Part shown: positions 36,640 to 48,515 of the stretch, one piece after another
Layout: each line of letters starts with the position of its first letter
Numbering within the stretch: position 1 is the first letter of the stretch
Made by a program: the position numbers and the translations under genes
Notes under the pieces: generated by a model
Databases searched by the model: none
The model's input: only the letters and a program-made list of their open reading frames with translations
Told to the model about the DNA's origin: nothing
NCBI RefSeq assembly: GCF_050003625.1
Contig: NC_134398.1
Coordinates: forward strand, 66,100,891 to 66,164,890
Direction: 5' to 3'
Length of the DNA: 64,000 nucleotides
DNA from: Haematobia irritans
Lineage: Eukaryota; Arthropoda; Insecta; Diptera; Muscidae

Positions 36640-37198
36640 TCTTTCCTTTACCTTTTGGTAAAGGACGCATTTTTGCGCAGCCTTTCTGCCCATATATCTA
36701 ACTGCAGTACAGGTTGGCTGATATCATTTTAGATATGTTCGAATTGGCTACTATTGACACATATTATGACCGACAAAGAACGAAAGTGGCTCTCCAGTAT
36801 TTTGGCCAATTCCCCGCGAAACGCCGTCTTGAGATATGGTATTTTTTAGTGTCAACCTTACTCTTTAAAATGCCTCAGACGCAAAAGTGCAACGAATTGA
36901 TTTATGGACATTTTTTTGCAATGATAGTCTGGGAAATCTCAAGAGTATAGTGCGATTTATTTTAAGAAACACCACAGACCTGCTAAACGTTTTGAAGAGG
37001 AAGATTTTGTCGTTATAAATGTGGATAATACTGTGAGGAAAAATAAAACGTTTTGTGAGAACTTCAGAGGACATTGAATTATAAAAAATGTTTTGAGTAA
37101 TGACCAATATTTAATCAAAGAAATTGATACTCGCCAATTAAGTCCATACCGAAATATTGTAGAAGGTAAAGGACTACGCAAGTGGACGACACCGTAGT
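36640..37198 (+). pseudogene. gypsy-type retrotransposon integrase C-terminus, decayed
   Basis: From about 36965 one frame reads KKHHRPAKRFEEEDFVVINV, then NKTFCENFRGH, one stop, then NVLSNDQYLIKEIDTRQLSP and GLRKWTTP before the final stop near 37196. This matches the end of Ty3/gypsy Pol: a YF..KH linker, a GD-VV strand, a G-PY-like core and a D-R-RKW tail. Integrase inserts the retroelement cDNA into host DNA. Upstream 36700-36960 may continue it in other frames. No LTR was found. Recognition is from conserved spacing rather than a search. Confidence 0.6.
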
Positions 37199-38022
37199 GA
37201 ACGCAACTTAATTCTTTTTTAAGAATATAGAAATTTAAGTTTGTATTGTAGGTTAGTCAACGTATGGTCTTAAGCTGAAATCAAAACAATACTGATTGAA
37301 GAAGAAACTAACAATAACAAAAGAAAACAAAATTTCTCTCAAAGCTAGTTAAATTTATTTGTTGTTTTTTTACATCCATTACCCGACCATTGTACAATAT
37401 ATATTGTTTATGGATCAACAAATGTCTAACCCAGGAAAAGTCGAATACACCATGTGTGGCATATTAACACATTCTACAAAATAAACAGACATTTTTCTTA
37501 TTTGGATGAGTGCATCTGAAGGCAAATTCCAACTTAACACATTGGGAGTTGACTATGTAAATAGCATATTTTTCATTTATTTAACACTGACAGACAACAT
37601 GTGCGAAAACCAACAGAGATATTGGATATTGGACAGCATAAAAAGTGGTTCACAGATCATCATTAAGAAAATATTGTTTATTTCCCTAGTTTGTTTTTCG
37701 GAGAACTTCAAAGAGAAATTTGCCGCTGCCAAAGAACCGCAAGTTTTGCGTTTATGCCAGATGTACTCTGTCAGAACTAGAGTGATAAAATACTAGAGAT
37801 AGTGTAGTAGGAAATTATAATGAATTCAAATGGAATTAAGAAACTCCGTAAACTAAAAGGTTACCCTTTGTGATATTAAGAACACGGATTGCAAGCTCAG
37901 GGGAGAACACCTCAGCTTTCACACAAAGAAAAAAATTATGTTGATACTTTATTCATCAAAAGTTGCTGAATTGTTTCCAAAAAAAAAGCAATTTGGAACC
38001 ACTGTGCATCGGGCCGTATATG
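37199..38022. other. No gene recognised; one 96-codon frame
   Basis: The frame 37506-37796 (+) starts MSASEGKFQLNTLG and has no domain I know. It may be unrelated DNA or part of the same decayed retroelement. Not annotated as a gene. Confidence 0.3.
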
Positions 38023-38024
38023 TA

Positions 38025-38958
38025 AAGGGTGATTTGTTAAGAGCTTGATAACTTTTTTAAAAAAAAAAACGCATAAAATTTGCAAAATCTCATCGGTTCT
38101 TTATTTGAAACGTTAGATTGGTCCATGACATTTACTTTTTGAAGATAATTTCATTTAAATGTTGACCGCGGCTGCGTCTTAGGTGGTCCATTCGGAAAGT
38201 CCAATTTTGGGCAACTTTTTCGAGCATTTCGGCCGGAATAGCCCGAATTTCTTCGGAAATGTTGTCTTCCAAAGCTGGAATAGTTGCTGGCTTATTTCTG
38301 TAGACTTTAGACTTGACGTAGCCCCACAAAAAATAGTCTAAAGGCGTCAAATCGCATGATCTTGGTGGCCAACTTACCGGTCCATTTCTTGAGATGAATT
38401 GTTCTCCGAAGTTTTCCCTCAAAATGGCCATAGAATCGCGAGCTGTGTGGCATGTAGCGCCATCTTGTTGAAACCACATGTCAACCAAGTTCAGTTCTTC
38501 CATTTTTGGCAACAAAAAGTTTGTTAGCATCGAACGATAGCGATCGCCATTCACCGTAACGTTGCGTCCAACAGCATCTTTGAAAAAATACGGTCCAATG
38601 ATTCCACCAGCGTACAAACCACACCAAACAGTGCATTTTTCGGGATGCATGGGCAGTTCTTGAACGGCTTCTGGTTGCTCTTCACTCCAAATGCGGCAAT
38701 TTTGCTTATTTACGTAGCCATTCAACCAGAAATGAGCCTCATCGCTGAACAAAATTTGTCGATAAAAAAGCGGATTTTCTGCCAACTTTTCTAGGGCCCA
38801 TTCACTGAAAATTCGACGTTGTGGCTCGTTAGTAAGTCTATTCATGATGAAATGTCAAAGCATACTGAGCATCTTTCTCTTTGACACCATGTCTGAAATC
38901 CCACGTGATCTGTCAAATACTAATGCATGAAAATCCTAACCTCAAAAGAATCACCCTT
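38025..38958 (-). mobile_element. DD41D (rosa-like) mariner element, internally deleted (934 bp)
   Basis: TA (38023-38024; 38959-38960) flanks AAGGGTGATTTGTTAAGAG on the left and, inverted, AAGGGTGATTCTTTTGAGG on the right. The inverted repeats match well only over the outer ten or so bases. It is about 0.3 kb shorter than expected for a full element. Confidence 0.9.
38132..38845 (-). CDS. Internally deleted DD41D mariner transposase, open frame of 237 codons
   Basis: Tc1/mariner-superfamily transposase catalytic domain. Catalytic residues are D35 (FSDEAHF), D128 (FQQDGATCHT) and D170 (DLTPLDYFLW); the 41 residues between the last two fit the rosa-like DD41D group. The C-terminus RMDHLRRSRGQHLNEIIFKK looks complete. 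Family members run to about 345 residues, with a helix-turn-helix DNA-binding half at the N-terminus. Here the first ten residues, MNRLTNEPQR, run straight into RIFSEWALEKL, so that half is missing. The frame is still open, so a product could be made, but it should not bind element ends normally. Confidence 0.88.
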   Translation of the reverse strand: MNRLTNEPQRRIFSEWALEKLAENPLFYRQILFSDEAHFWLNGYVNKQNCRIWSEEQPEAVQELPMHPEKCTVWCGLYAGGIIGPYFFKDAVGRNVTVNGDRYRSMLTNFLLPKMEELNLVDMWFQQDGATCHTARDSMAILRENFGEQFISRNGPVSWPPRSCDLTPLDYFLWGYVKSKVYRNKPATIPALEDNISEEIRAIPAEMLEKVAQNWTFRMDHLRRSRGQHLNEIIFKK

Positions 38959-38960
38959 TA

Positions 38961-39195
38961 TATAGTTATAGACCAATATGGATCATATTTTCAATGTTGG
39001 TTCGATGATGCATACTGGTGTCACATGTTGAATTTCAATTACGGCTCAAATAGGTTTCTTTGAAAGCCTCTCGCCGTAACAGGTTGCTTGCAATTATTTA
39101 GAATTTCACATGGAATGGATGAACTTCTCAAAAAGATTATTTTAAACGTCCGCTTCCCGAAGTTAAATTTAAATTTGAGTTTCAGAGGAATTTTA
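38961..39195. other. Nothing recognised
   Basis: AT-rich sequence between the DD41D element and the reverse-transcriptase relic. Confidence 0.4.
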
Positions 39196-40180
39196 CATTT
39201 TATTTATTTATTTACTCATGTCTATGGATGACCTTACAGACAAAAAAAAAAATAATAATACTAGAAATTTATTAAATCCGAAAGCTATCTAAACTTAGAT
39301 AATGACAAAAAAAATTAAAGATCATTATTGGAGATATTATTGAATTCAATTAACGAAAGACAAATTGGCTCATTACCCGAATAATTAGTTCTGTGTATAT
39401 GTGTAGAAAAAATACTTTTGTTACCGAGTATTCTGCCAGGCACATTAAAGGTGATTAATTCTAATAGATAAGGACAATCAACCCAACCACAAATAATCTT
39501 ATATAGAAAAATTTGCGATAGATAAGCCTTCTTATTTTTAAGAATTCTCAAATGGATGAGATCTCAATTTATGTTGGAGCAGGATTAGAAAAAGGTAATG
39601 TTACGCAATGAAAAGCGTAAAAATCTATTTTGAATTCTTTTTATTCTGCTACAATGAACTTCATGGAAAGAGTTCCAAATAAATGTATAATATTCAAGGT
39701 TAGATCTAACTTTAATATATATAATAAATTATTATAATAAATTAGTTTAACAGAATACGGAACTGAAAATTTTTGCAATTTCTCTTTATAAAAGCATTAG
39801 GAATGATTGCATTAATATGGCTAACAAAAGTAAAGTTCGAGTCAAATATGACCCCCTTATCCTTGACTTCATCGACTCATCTTAACTTATGACCACATAC
39901 GTAAATATGAAATTGAGCAGCATTTATCAAAATTCATTTCCAAGAAATTTTAGGAACACCAACGAGCAACCTTGAAGATGACGAATATCAGATATTGAAT
40001 TCATACGCAAGAAAATTTTCAAGTCATCTGCATACAATAAAACATTTGAAAACTTAACACAGTAATGAATATCATTAATAAACAAAGCAAAAAATAAAGG
40101 TCCCCCCTTGTGGGACACCAAAAGTTGCTTTATAGATGTATGAGCAGTGGTCATCAATACAAACAAAGTAACTCCATTCT
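39196..40180 (-). pseudogene. Non-LTR retrotransposon reverse transcriptase, 3' relic
   Basis: On the minus strand, 40166-39927 reads LVSHKGGPLFFALFINDIHY then NVLLYADDLKIF. This is the palm of a jockey/CR1-type reverse transcriptase with the catalytic YADD box. Further down (about 39715-39317), in broken frames, come a post-RT stretch with WNSFHEVHCSRIKRIQNRF and FNVPGRILGNKS. The element ends with a taaataaataaata tail (39201-39214 on the plus strand), the 3' terminus. Several stops and frameshifts and a missing 5' part make it a 5'-truncated dead copy. Confidence 0.75.
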
Positions 40181-40191
40181 ACACCCTCAAA

Positions 40192-40484
40192 AAAAATCAC
40201 TTATCTAACATATGTTCCAAACATAATTTGCAGGAAGCACATATATTATTGGATACTGCCGAAACATTAATATGTTTGTTTTATGTGAACATATTATATG
40301 TTTGGAAGCATTTTTAGCCCAAAAATATCATATGCTTGGAAGAAATTTCCCCAAAGAAGATTGTGCTCATTCCCTAACATAATTTTCACTTCCACGAAAT
40401 TTTTAGTTCTTGGTACCTTTTTCTGTAATACAAATAATGTTGAAGAAATTATTCGATTTTATATTTTGTTTTTTTAATTTTACC
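40192..40484. mobile_element. MITE G-like fragment
   Basis: TA followed by CACCCTCAAAAAAAATCAC (40192), with repeated catatgttcc/aatatgtttg motifs as in MITE G. The right end was not found; a tRNA-like segment follows. Confidence 0.5.
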
Positions 40485-40487
40485 TTT

Positions 40488-40565
40488 CGCCTGGGCGGAG
40501 AATCGAACCGAGGACCATACAGTTTGTAAGCCAACGCACTACCACTGGGCTACGTAGCTGTTATA
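40488..40565 (-). mobile_element. tRNA-like SINE head
   Basis: On the minus strand: tagcccagtggt (A box type), gcgttggcttacaaac and cctcggttcgattctccgcc (B box type). The T-arm stem does not pair, so a functional tRNA is unlikely. Probably the 5' part of a tRNA-derived SINE. Confidence 0.6.
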
Positions 40566-40663
40566 GTCACCAGTAGACAATTATCGTTATAAGATACATT
40601 TATATAACATAGTTTGCAGCGCCCACGAGCCCATGCAAACATAACATTATTTAACAGAAACAT

Positions 40664-40755
40664 ATATGTGTTGGCAACGTGGTTAGCATGTCTGCCGTGC
40701 ATGCAAAGGGTTCAATTCCTGCTCCGACCGAACACCAATTGTTTTTTTTTTTGTT
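40664..40755 (+). mobile_element. SINE head, truncated
   Basis: cgtggttagcatgtctgccg and agggttcaattcctgctccg, then accgaacacca and a T-run. The same head begins the complete SINE at 62666-63010. The SINE body is missing. Confidence 0.65.
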
Positions 40756-41897
40756 AATTTACACATTGATATTTATACTATATTAAATTTTTATAATGAA
40801 ACTTCGAAATGTGGTTTATTAAAGATTTACAGTGAGAAACAGTGAGAAAACGAAATGGAGTGAGTTTTTTGATAAAATATTACTTTTTAATTGCAAAAAT
40901 AACAAGTTTGTAACAAAAAACTGTTTTTGATATAAAAGTTTGAAATTTTGGAAGGAATTCAAAAACTCTAATAAAAGAAGAACGTGGGTCGAGTATAAAC
41001 ATACATAAATAATGTAATAATATACACATAAATTTATTTAGACGTGAACAGTTTTTACTAACATTTAACACCATTCTAAATGCATTTAAAACTTATCGTG
41101 TTTTGTACTTAATTTCATTTTTACCTTTAAGGCCGGTATTAAGTTGGCATTATCGCTCTAAAATGACCATTTTTCCATATTAATTCATTTTAAAGAAAAT
41201 AAACTTTTTCAATTGTTTTAGTGCAAAACTTTAACTTAATGTCCGCTTTTATATTTGAAGGTGTCCGTCAACTCCGCTTGGACTACTTATTAATAAAGAG
41301 GAACTAAACTTTGTTTTTATACATTATACTGTTTAATTTTTCACTATGTCCTCCTTTTTTCATTTTACTGCCCCAACTCTAAAAAGAGTATAGTGCCCTT
41401 TCGTTATTTTTATGATGATCCCTTCGTAATTTGTGTATATTTTCCACCATTTTTTTAATTTCCTTTGCCTGAATATTTTGACTTACTCCTCGTAGGTTCC
41501 GGTTTCTTTTAACGAACAAAGAAAAATGGTGTACCCATAATGCCAAAATGATAAACAAAATACATGTCCACCCACACATACGTAAAATGCTGCTCTCAAG
41601 GCGAAAACACACGCTGTCTTTTTTTTCAAATATCTATTCTCTTGGTTCCGAATCTCTATTCTCTTTATTCCGAATACTCATTCTAATATTCAAATTAAAT
41701 AATATTTAGACTTAAGCATATACAATTTTTGGCCTTATCATAAAACAGTTTTTCAAAACAACATACAAGCGGTTTCACAGAAATTGCTCTCTTTTGATTC
41801 TGTCGCTTTATTATGTTGATATCTTTCGTCAACCCTACCGGTTTCATCTCTTATATCTTTCTCTATACTCTCTCTGTCGCTATCGGAATAAAATATC
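40756..41897. other. AT-rich stretch, no gene seen
   Basis: Only short frames without recognisable content. A CT-rich segment (41855-41882) precedes the microsatellite. Confidence 0.45.
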
Positions 41898-41898
41898 G

Positions 41899-42188
<290 letters not shown>

Positions 42189-42677
42189 TGACTCATGAAA
42201 AATAATTCGAAAATACGATACTTTCTTTTATTACTTTATCGAGTTCGGATTTAGATTTTAAGTAACCTTTAAGACGTTTTGGAAGAATTTTGCTTGTCCA
42301 TGAGGAACAAGATCTAAAATCCAAATTATTTGAGATTAAATATAAAGTATGTAAAATATAGATTTAGCAAATTATCCTTTCCGTAATACCGAAGTCAACA
42401 AAGTAAAGAAAATATGTTTCAGAATGAGTTGGTTTTTTTCAGTAATAAGACAATATTTGATAGATGAAAAGCCTAACCAAACCTCAATCAAAAACTGCAC
42501 CGATATTCTGTGAAGCAGCAAAGGCAACAGCTACAAATGTCATTTAAACTGCAATGTTCTCATTGGAAATGCATATAGATGTAATGAAACAAAAAATCCT
42601 GTTGCTTCAGAAACATGTACAGCATTTTGATGAATAAATGCGCATTGCTTGAATAACAAAGAAAAACAGCGTGGTCC

Positions 42678-43415
42678 TAGGGTTGCCAGATTCAAATGAC
42701 CTCTTGTCTGGAATTTTGGAAAAAGTTGGCTGGATTTAAAAAAATCTGGATTTCGTAAACCTTCAAATATGAGGAAAAAACTATTCATTAAAATATTTAA
42801 ATAAATAATAAAAACACAACAAAACATTTATAATTCAGTCTTTTCATAAACATAAATAAAATAAAGTAAATTTAATTAAATTAAAAAAGCAAATGAGAAC
42901 ATATTTTTCATTCAATCTTTTCTTACAAACTAAATTTACAGAAAAAGGCAAAATAGGTTTTATGCAGTTCTTATAGATAATACATATCGCACCTATTAAA
43001 CAAAAGGGTAGTAACTCAAATTTTTTTATTTTTCAGTAGAGACAAAAAACTGTAGTAAAAAAATATTAACTCTGAAGACAAGAAAATAGGCATAACGGCG
43101 TTTTTTAATGAAAGAATAGTAAAAAATGGGAGAATTTATCGTTTTTTAAATAAAAGTGAAAATTCCACAATTTTTGAGTTACTACGCTTTCTCTCTCCCT
43201 CTCGGTGTAATTGAGTGCTGGTTAAAAGTAACTAACACTCAAAAATCACCTTACTGAGAATGAAATGAAGATAAATAACTAAACGTATAAACTTTTCTAT
43301 TGAAATATTATTTCAAAAGTATATTTAGCTGGAAATATTATTGAATAGCTTGTAACTGGACATGACATAGAAAATCTGGAAATTACAGCCCATTCCAGTC
43401 CATCTGGCAACCCTA
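42678..43415. mobile_element. hAT-like MITE (738 bp)
   Basis: Starts TAGGGTTGCCAGATTC; the inverted right end reads TAGGGTTGCCAGATGG. Flanks are CGTGGTCC (42670-42677) and CGTGGCCC (43416-43423), an 8-bp duplication with one mismatch. Inside, ttggctggatttaaaaaaatc and gaaaatctggaaattacagc lie near the two ends. No transposase is encoded. Confidence 0.85.
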
Positions 43416-43423
43416 CGTGGCCC

Positions 43424-44237
43424 ACTCCAACACGAGACGGAATAAAAAGTGAAAAATATCCTTGAAGGGTTCGACAATAAAGAAATGTTGCCGCTCACAA
43501 CTTCAACAAATAAAGCAATACTTTAATGGTTTCGTTGGCATAGTTGTTGTTGTTGATGCCGTGTATCGCCGAAGTTCTTTGGTTGGGTTGTTAAATGTTA
43601 AAACGTTTAATGTTTGTATGACGTTTTTAACATCAAAAATGATTATGATGCATTTACTTAAGCATTTTATGTATGACAGGCATACACAAGCGTAGCCTCA
43701 AATGCATTCATGCTTGCACGCAAGCGCACATTCGCACTTAATGCACATGTCAGACGCTCCATAGAACCAACACTGCCTTATATGATCGCGTCTTTTGTGG
43801 TTGGCAATGGCAACGATGACGTTGATGGCGTTGAATTCAGGATGAAACGTTGCGACTTAACATTCGAAATGCCCACGCATTATTTAATTTAGTCTACCTA
43901 AACAGCATGTTCAGACACACACACATACGTATCCATTTAAACTAACACAGTGGTGGGTTTATTTTCATGTTAGATTTAATTTGAAGTAAAGATGGGTATT
44001 AAATTCGAATTTAACTACTCAAATTGTCATTTTTCACGATTGCTTTTCTCTACTAATTCATTATAAATAATTTAAACTTTGTGAAAAATTTCTTTCAATA
44101 AAATTTGGATCAAAGAGGTATAGTTTTAAATTGTATTTACTGATTTGTTTTCGATTGTAGCTGCTAAACACGAAATTAATATCTACCTTCAACCAAGGCG
44201 GCTTAATTATTTTATAGTTTTAATAGAAATCGAAGTT
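43424..44237. other. No gene recognised
   Basis: Less AT-rich than its surroundings and without transposon signature at 43440-43900. Two 60-77 codon frames have no known domain. Confidence 0.4.
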
Positions 44238-44244
44238 ATACGTC

Positions 44245-44336
44245 CATAAAAAGTTGGAAGAAATATTGATTTTAGACCTCATAAAATGTATACCGATCGA
44301 CTCTAAATCGTTTTTTTTTTTTGGTAAAAATTAAAC
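44245..44336 (+). mobile_element. HINE 5' fragment (K type)
   Basis: agaaatattgattttagacc and ataccgatcgactctaaatc are the reverse complement of the K1 region at 3840-3900. Oriented opposite to K2. Confidence 0.55.
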
Positions 44337-44675
44337 ATAAGGGGTATCATTGAAATAGGTTTGGGAAATAAAACATATGTTCATATTTAAGAAGATTAAG
44401 GGGTACATAGTTATGGGAGCTTTATCTCAAGCTGAACAGAAATACCTGGTATTGAGATCTATACTTGATTTTGCACCTACAGAGATAGTATGCCACTAAT
44501 ATAAAGTCCGTTATTAAAAAAGAGGAAATCACTCAATTAGTTTGGGTAATGAATACAAATTTGTGAAAATCGGGCAATATATTTATGCAAGAGCTATAAG
44601 TCTAAATAAGATCTGTTGATACATCAAAATTGGAAATTTCAGTAATCTGGCAAAGTCGGGCGTTGCATACATATA

Positions 44676-46684
44676 CAAAGAAAAAATTTCCGTAGTTAAA
44701 CTAACGATAAATTTAACTTATTTTTATTGGAAAAAAAATATTAGTTAATTATGTAGTTAAATTTTATTATTTTTATCGAAATTTTCCACAGCTTAATGAA
44801 ATCTTACTTTTTTAAGTATGTCTCCAAAATTTTATTAACTAAACGAGAGTATAAAGTTCAATGACCGTACACATAAGTTCAATATGAACTAAAACCAGTA
44901 AGGAAAGTCTAAAGTCGGGCGGGGCCGACTATATTATACCCTGCACCACTTTGTAGATCTAAATTTTCGATACCATATCACATCCGTCAAATGTGTTGGG
45001 GGCTACATATAAAGGTTTGTCCCAAATACATACATTGAAATATCACTCGATCTGGAAGAATTTGATAGACTTCTACAAAATCTATAGACTCAAAATTTAA
45101 GTCGGCTAATGCACTAGGGTGGAACACAATGTTAGTAAAAAAAAAAATATGGGAAACGTTTAAATCTGAAGCAATTTTAAGGAAACTTTGCAAAAGTTTA
45201 TTTATGATTTATCGCTCATTTTTATATGATATATATGTATTAGAAGTTTAGGAAAATTAGAGTCATTTTTACAACTTTGCGACTAAGCAGTGGCGATTTT
45301 ACAAGGAAATTGTTGGTTTTTTGACCATTTTTGTCGAAACCAGAAAAACATATATATGGGAGCTATATCTAAATCTGAACCGATTTCAACCAAACTTGGC
45401 ACGCATAGCAACAATGCTAATTCTACTCTCTGTGCAAAATTTCAACTAAATCGGAGTTAAAAATTGGCCTCTGTGGTCATATGAGTGTAAATCGGGCGAA
45501 AGCTATATATGGGAGATATATCTAAATCTGAACCGATTTCAACCAAATTTGGCACGCATAGCTACAATGCTAATTCTACTCCCTGTGCAAAATTTCAACT
45601 AAATCGGAGCAAAAAATTGGCCTCTGTGGTCATATGAGTGTAAATCGGGCGAAAGCTATATATTGGAGATATATCCAAATCTGAACCGATTTCAACCAAA
45701 TTTGGCACGCATAGTTTCAATGCTAATTCTACTCCCTGTGCAAAATTTCAACTAAATCGGGGTTAAAAATTGGCCTCTGTGGTCATATGAGTGTAAATCG
45801 GGCGAAAGCTATATATGGGAGATATATCCAAATCTGAACCGATTTCAACCAAATTTGGCACGCATAGTTACAATGCTAATTCTACTCCCTGTACAAAATC
45901 GGAGTTAAAAATTGGCCTCTTTGGGCAAATGAGTGTAAATCGGGCGAAAGCTATATATGAGAGCTATATCTAAATCTGAACCGATTTGGCTGGTATTTTG
46001 CAAGTTTTTCGAGACCCATAAAATATTCGGATTTACGGAATTTGAGGAAGATCGGTTGATATACACGCCAATTATGACCAGATCGGCGAAAAATATATAT
46101 GGCAGCTATATCTAAATCTGAACCGATTTTTTTCCAAAATCAATAGGGATCGTCTTTGAGCCGAAACAGGACCCTATACCAAATTTTAGGACAATCGGAC
46201 TAAAACTGCGAGCTGTACTTTGCACACAAAAATACATCAACAGACAGACAGACAGACAGACAGACGGACATCGCTAAATCGACTCAGAATTTAATTCTAA
46301 GCCGATCCGTATACTAAAAGGTTGGTCTATGATTACTCCTTCTTGGCGTTACATACAAATGCACAAACTTATTATACCCTGTACCACAGTAGTGGTGAAG
46401 GGTATAAAAATAAAAAAAAAAATAAGAATGAACTACTGTATGGTTGAAATGGTCATGATTTGGCGCCAATGATTTCTTCTTTACTTTAAGTTAATTTTTT
46501 CTTCTATGAGATGATTTCGTAATTTCGTAAGGTGCAGTAAAAAGTAAAAAGTACAACAGGGCATTACGATTTCCTGGTTTTAAAAACGCTTTGCGGAAAA
46601 CTCAAAATGTGGAGTAAAATTTTGTTCAATTTTCGTGCGTGGTAGTTCATTCTTCCTATAAAACAGTTCACTTTTTTTTCGGTG
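44676..46684 (-). mobile_element. MITE family F (complete), split by HINE A4
   Basis: TA (44674-44675; 46685-46686). Left end CAAAGAAAAAATTTCCGTAG; the right end, read inward, is CACCGAAAAAAAAGTGAACTG. The two halves (44676-44894; 46407-46684) together give about 500 bp and define the family: the gttcaatatgaact stretch, tactgtatggttgaaatgg, ttggcgccaatgatttctt. Confidence 0.8.
44895..46406 (-). mobile_element. HINE subfamily A (copy A4), complete
   Basis: Left end cagtaaggaaagtctaaagt and the cgggcggggccgac palindrome; TACCCTGCACCAC; four ~152-bp units; GACA microsatellite (46231-46268); right hairpin taccacagtagtggtgaagg-gtata. It lies in an A-rich stretch of MITE F without a visible target duplication. 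Confidence 0.88.
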
Positions 46685-47359
46685 TAGGAGCTATATCTAA
46701 ATATCAACCGATTTCGATTATATTTTGCAGATTTGGTTGATATTACAGAAGATTACCTTGTACTAAATTTGAGTAATCTCGGTTAAGAAATGAGGGCATT
46801 ATGGTAAAAAATAAGGTTATTAGAAGAAAATTTTTGAAAACCTGGCGATACATATATATGAGGGCTACATCTAAATCTGAACCGATTTCGATGATTCTTT
46901 GCACATATAGTTAGTGCTAAAGAGGATTAAATCGATCGGTTAATAAATAAGGGGTTTCGGCCAAATTTGGGAAAATCGGGCTATACATATATATGGTAGC
47001 TAAAATTGAACAAGATCGGTTATTAATATTATTATGGCCTAATTTTGGAAAATCGGACAAGGAATAGATCGACTCAGGTTATGGGTTTGATTCGATCGGT
47101 ATATATTTTATGGGGTCTAAAACCAATATTTCTGATAGGCGCATTTTTTGGCAAATCAAAGTGTGCCGATCTATTTCTTTGCAGACGTGGATTTTGCGAT
47201 AAAATATTTTCTGGTATTATTCAAAACATCTTTAGGTAGAGATAAAAGTAGAAAAAAGTTGCTCGGTTTTTATTTTTTAAATGAATTACGAATTACTGAA
47301 AAAACTTCACATCCGATCAACTAATGCGAAAACAAAGCAGCGGATGCATAAAAAATGAC

Positions 47360-47636
47360 TTTTTCCAATTAACATTTAATTAATTACAATTTTGAATTGA
47401 AACAAAACTCACTCAATTAAGTTTGTCAATTAATTTTTTAATTGGAACAATTAATTTTTTAATTGACTTTGGTGATTGATACAATCATTGCTGTAATTGA
47501 AGACATATCAATTAAAAATGAATGGGATCAGTTAACTTCGTGATTGAAGACAAAAATACATTTTTTTGTATACACCACTTCCGGATCCCAAAAGAATGTT
47601 TTCATTGCTTTTTTGGGTAAGCGTTTTTGCTGGACA
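47360..47636. mobile_element. MITE J fragment next to a MITE H end
   Basis: 47360-47571 has the aattaattttttaattg motifs and the tgattgaagac / acatttttttgtata end of J. 47574-47636 matches the ccggatccaaaaagaac / gcgtttttgctgg end of H in reverse. Confidence 0.6.
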
Positions 47637-48014
47637 TACGGGTGAGCTCGCTCTATTATTCAAACTTTATGAAGAAGGCCTGATTGTTTAGATTAAGTAT
47701 TCATTTCAGTTCCTCCAATGTGTCCAAGCATCGGGCTTGTGTATGCTGTTTAATAACACGAACCGACATTACAATTCTGCATAGCATTAGTGCATCAAAT
47801 TATCGTCAGCACATGATCCTCATTGAAAATACCGACATTCAAGGCGGGAAAAGAGCTCAAAAAATGAACCTATACTGAAAACGAAATTAAGTGTGAACAT
47901 CAGTCCATAAGGAGATCGTAAATATGTTTTCTTCCATTTTCCTTTCATTTGTGTTATCTAACCTAAACGTACATTTAATTTTGTGAAGTAAAAGAGAAAA
48001 GAAGTTTCCAAATC
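47637..48014. other. Nothing recognised
   Basis: A 64-codon frame (47684-47878) has no known domain. Confidence 0.35.
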
Positions 48015-48515
48015 CCGAATGAAATGTCTAGCCACCAAGGATGATGGTTATTTAATTTTAGAAAATTTTAACTAAACTGTATTACAAACGCAGATGTTAC
48101 GACAATTTCGCAAAAATACGTAAATATTTTTCGACAAATTCAAGAAAATTTATTGGACATAATTATTATTTTTTTTCCAATTGTTAAAGAAATTTCGCAG
48201 CTCACTTTTTTTAGTACATGAAGATATTTTAGTACAGAAACTATATTTAATTCAATCACAAAATTAATTGATCCAGTTAAAGTCCAATTGAGAAATTAAT
48301 TGATTTCATTAGCAATTTCAATTGATTCAATTAAAAGTTTAATTGATGTTGATAGCAAAACTGTTTTTAATCCCTTTCTTAACTGACTTAGTGTTCTTAG
48401 TACGATTAAAAAATTCATTGTTTTTCAATAATTTTTTAATTACAAATTAAAATTGTTTAATTAAAAATTTATCCATCATTTTTTTATAACTGGCTTAGTC
48501 TTTTTTTTTACTAGA
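48015..48515. mobile_element. Partial MITE E followed by partial MITE J
   Basis: 48050-48190 matches E (actaaactgtattacaaacg; ttttcgacaaattcaag). 48238-48515 has J motifs (caatcacaaaattaattgat). Both are truncated. Confidence 0.6.

Larger units (their letters stand above)
44338..47162 (-). mobile_element. HINE subfamily K (copy K2), split by MITE F
   Basis: The left part (44338-44675) matches K1 from 2538 on (ggggtatca-tgaaataggtttggg). The right part (46685-47162) continues the array (gagctatatctaaatatcaaccg) and ends in gatcggtatatattttatgg and gcattttttggcaaatcaa, matching K1 3861-3925. The cut lies at TA in the catatatatggg motif. Confidence 0.75.

Noticed and set aside
40488..40565. Possible functional tRNA gene on the minus strand
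   Set aside because: A- and B-box-like sequences are present but the T-arm stem does not pair; a SINE head is more likely.
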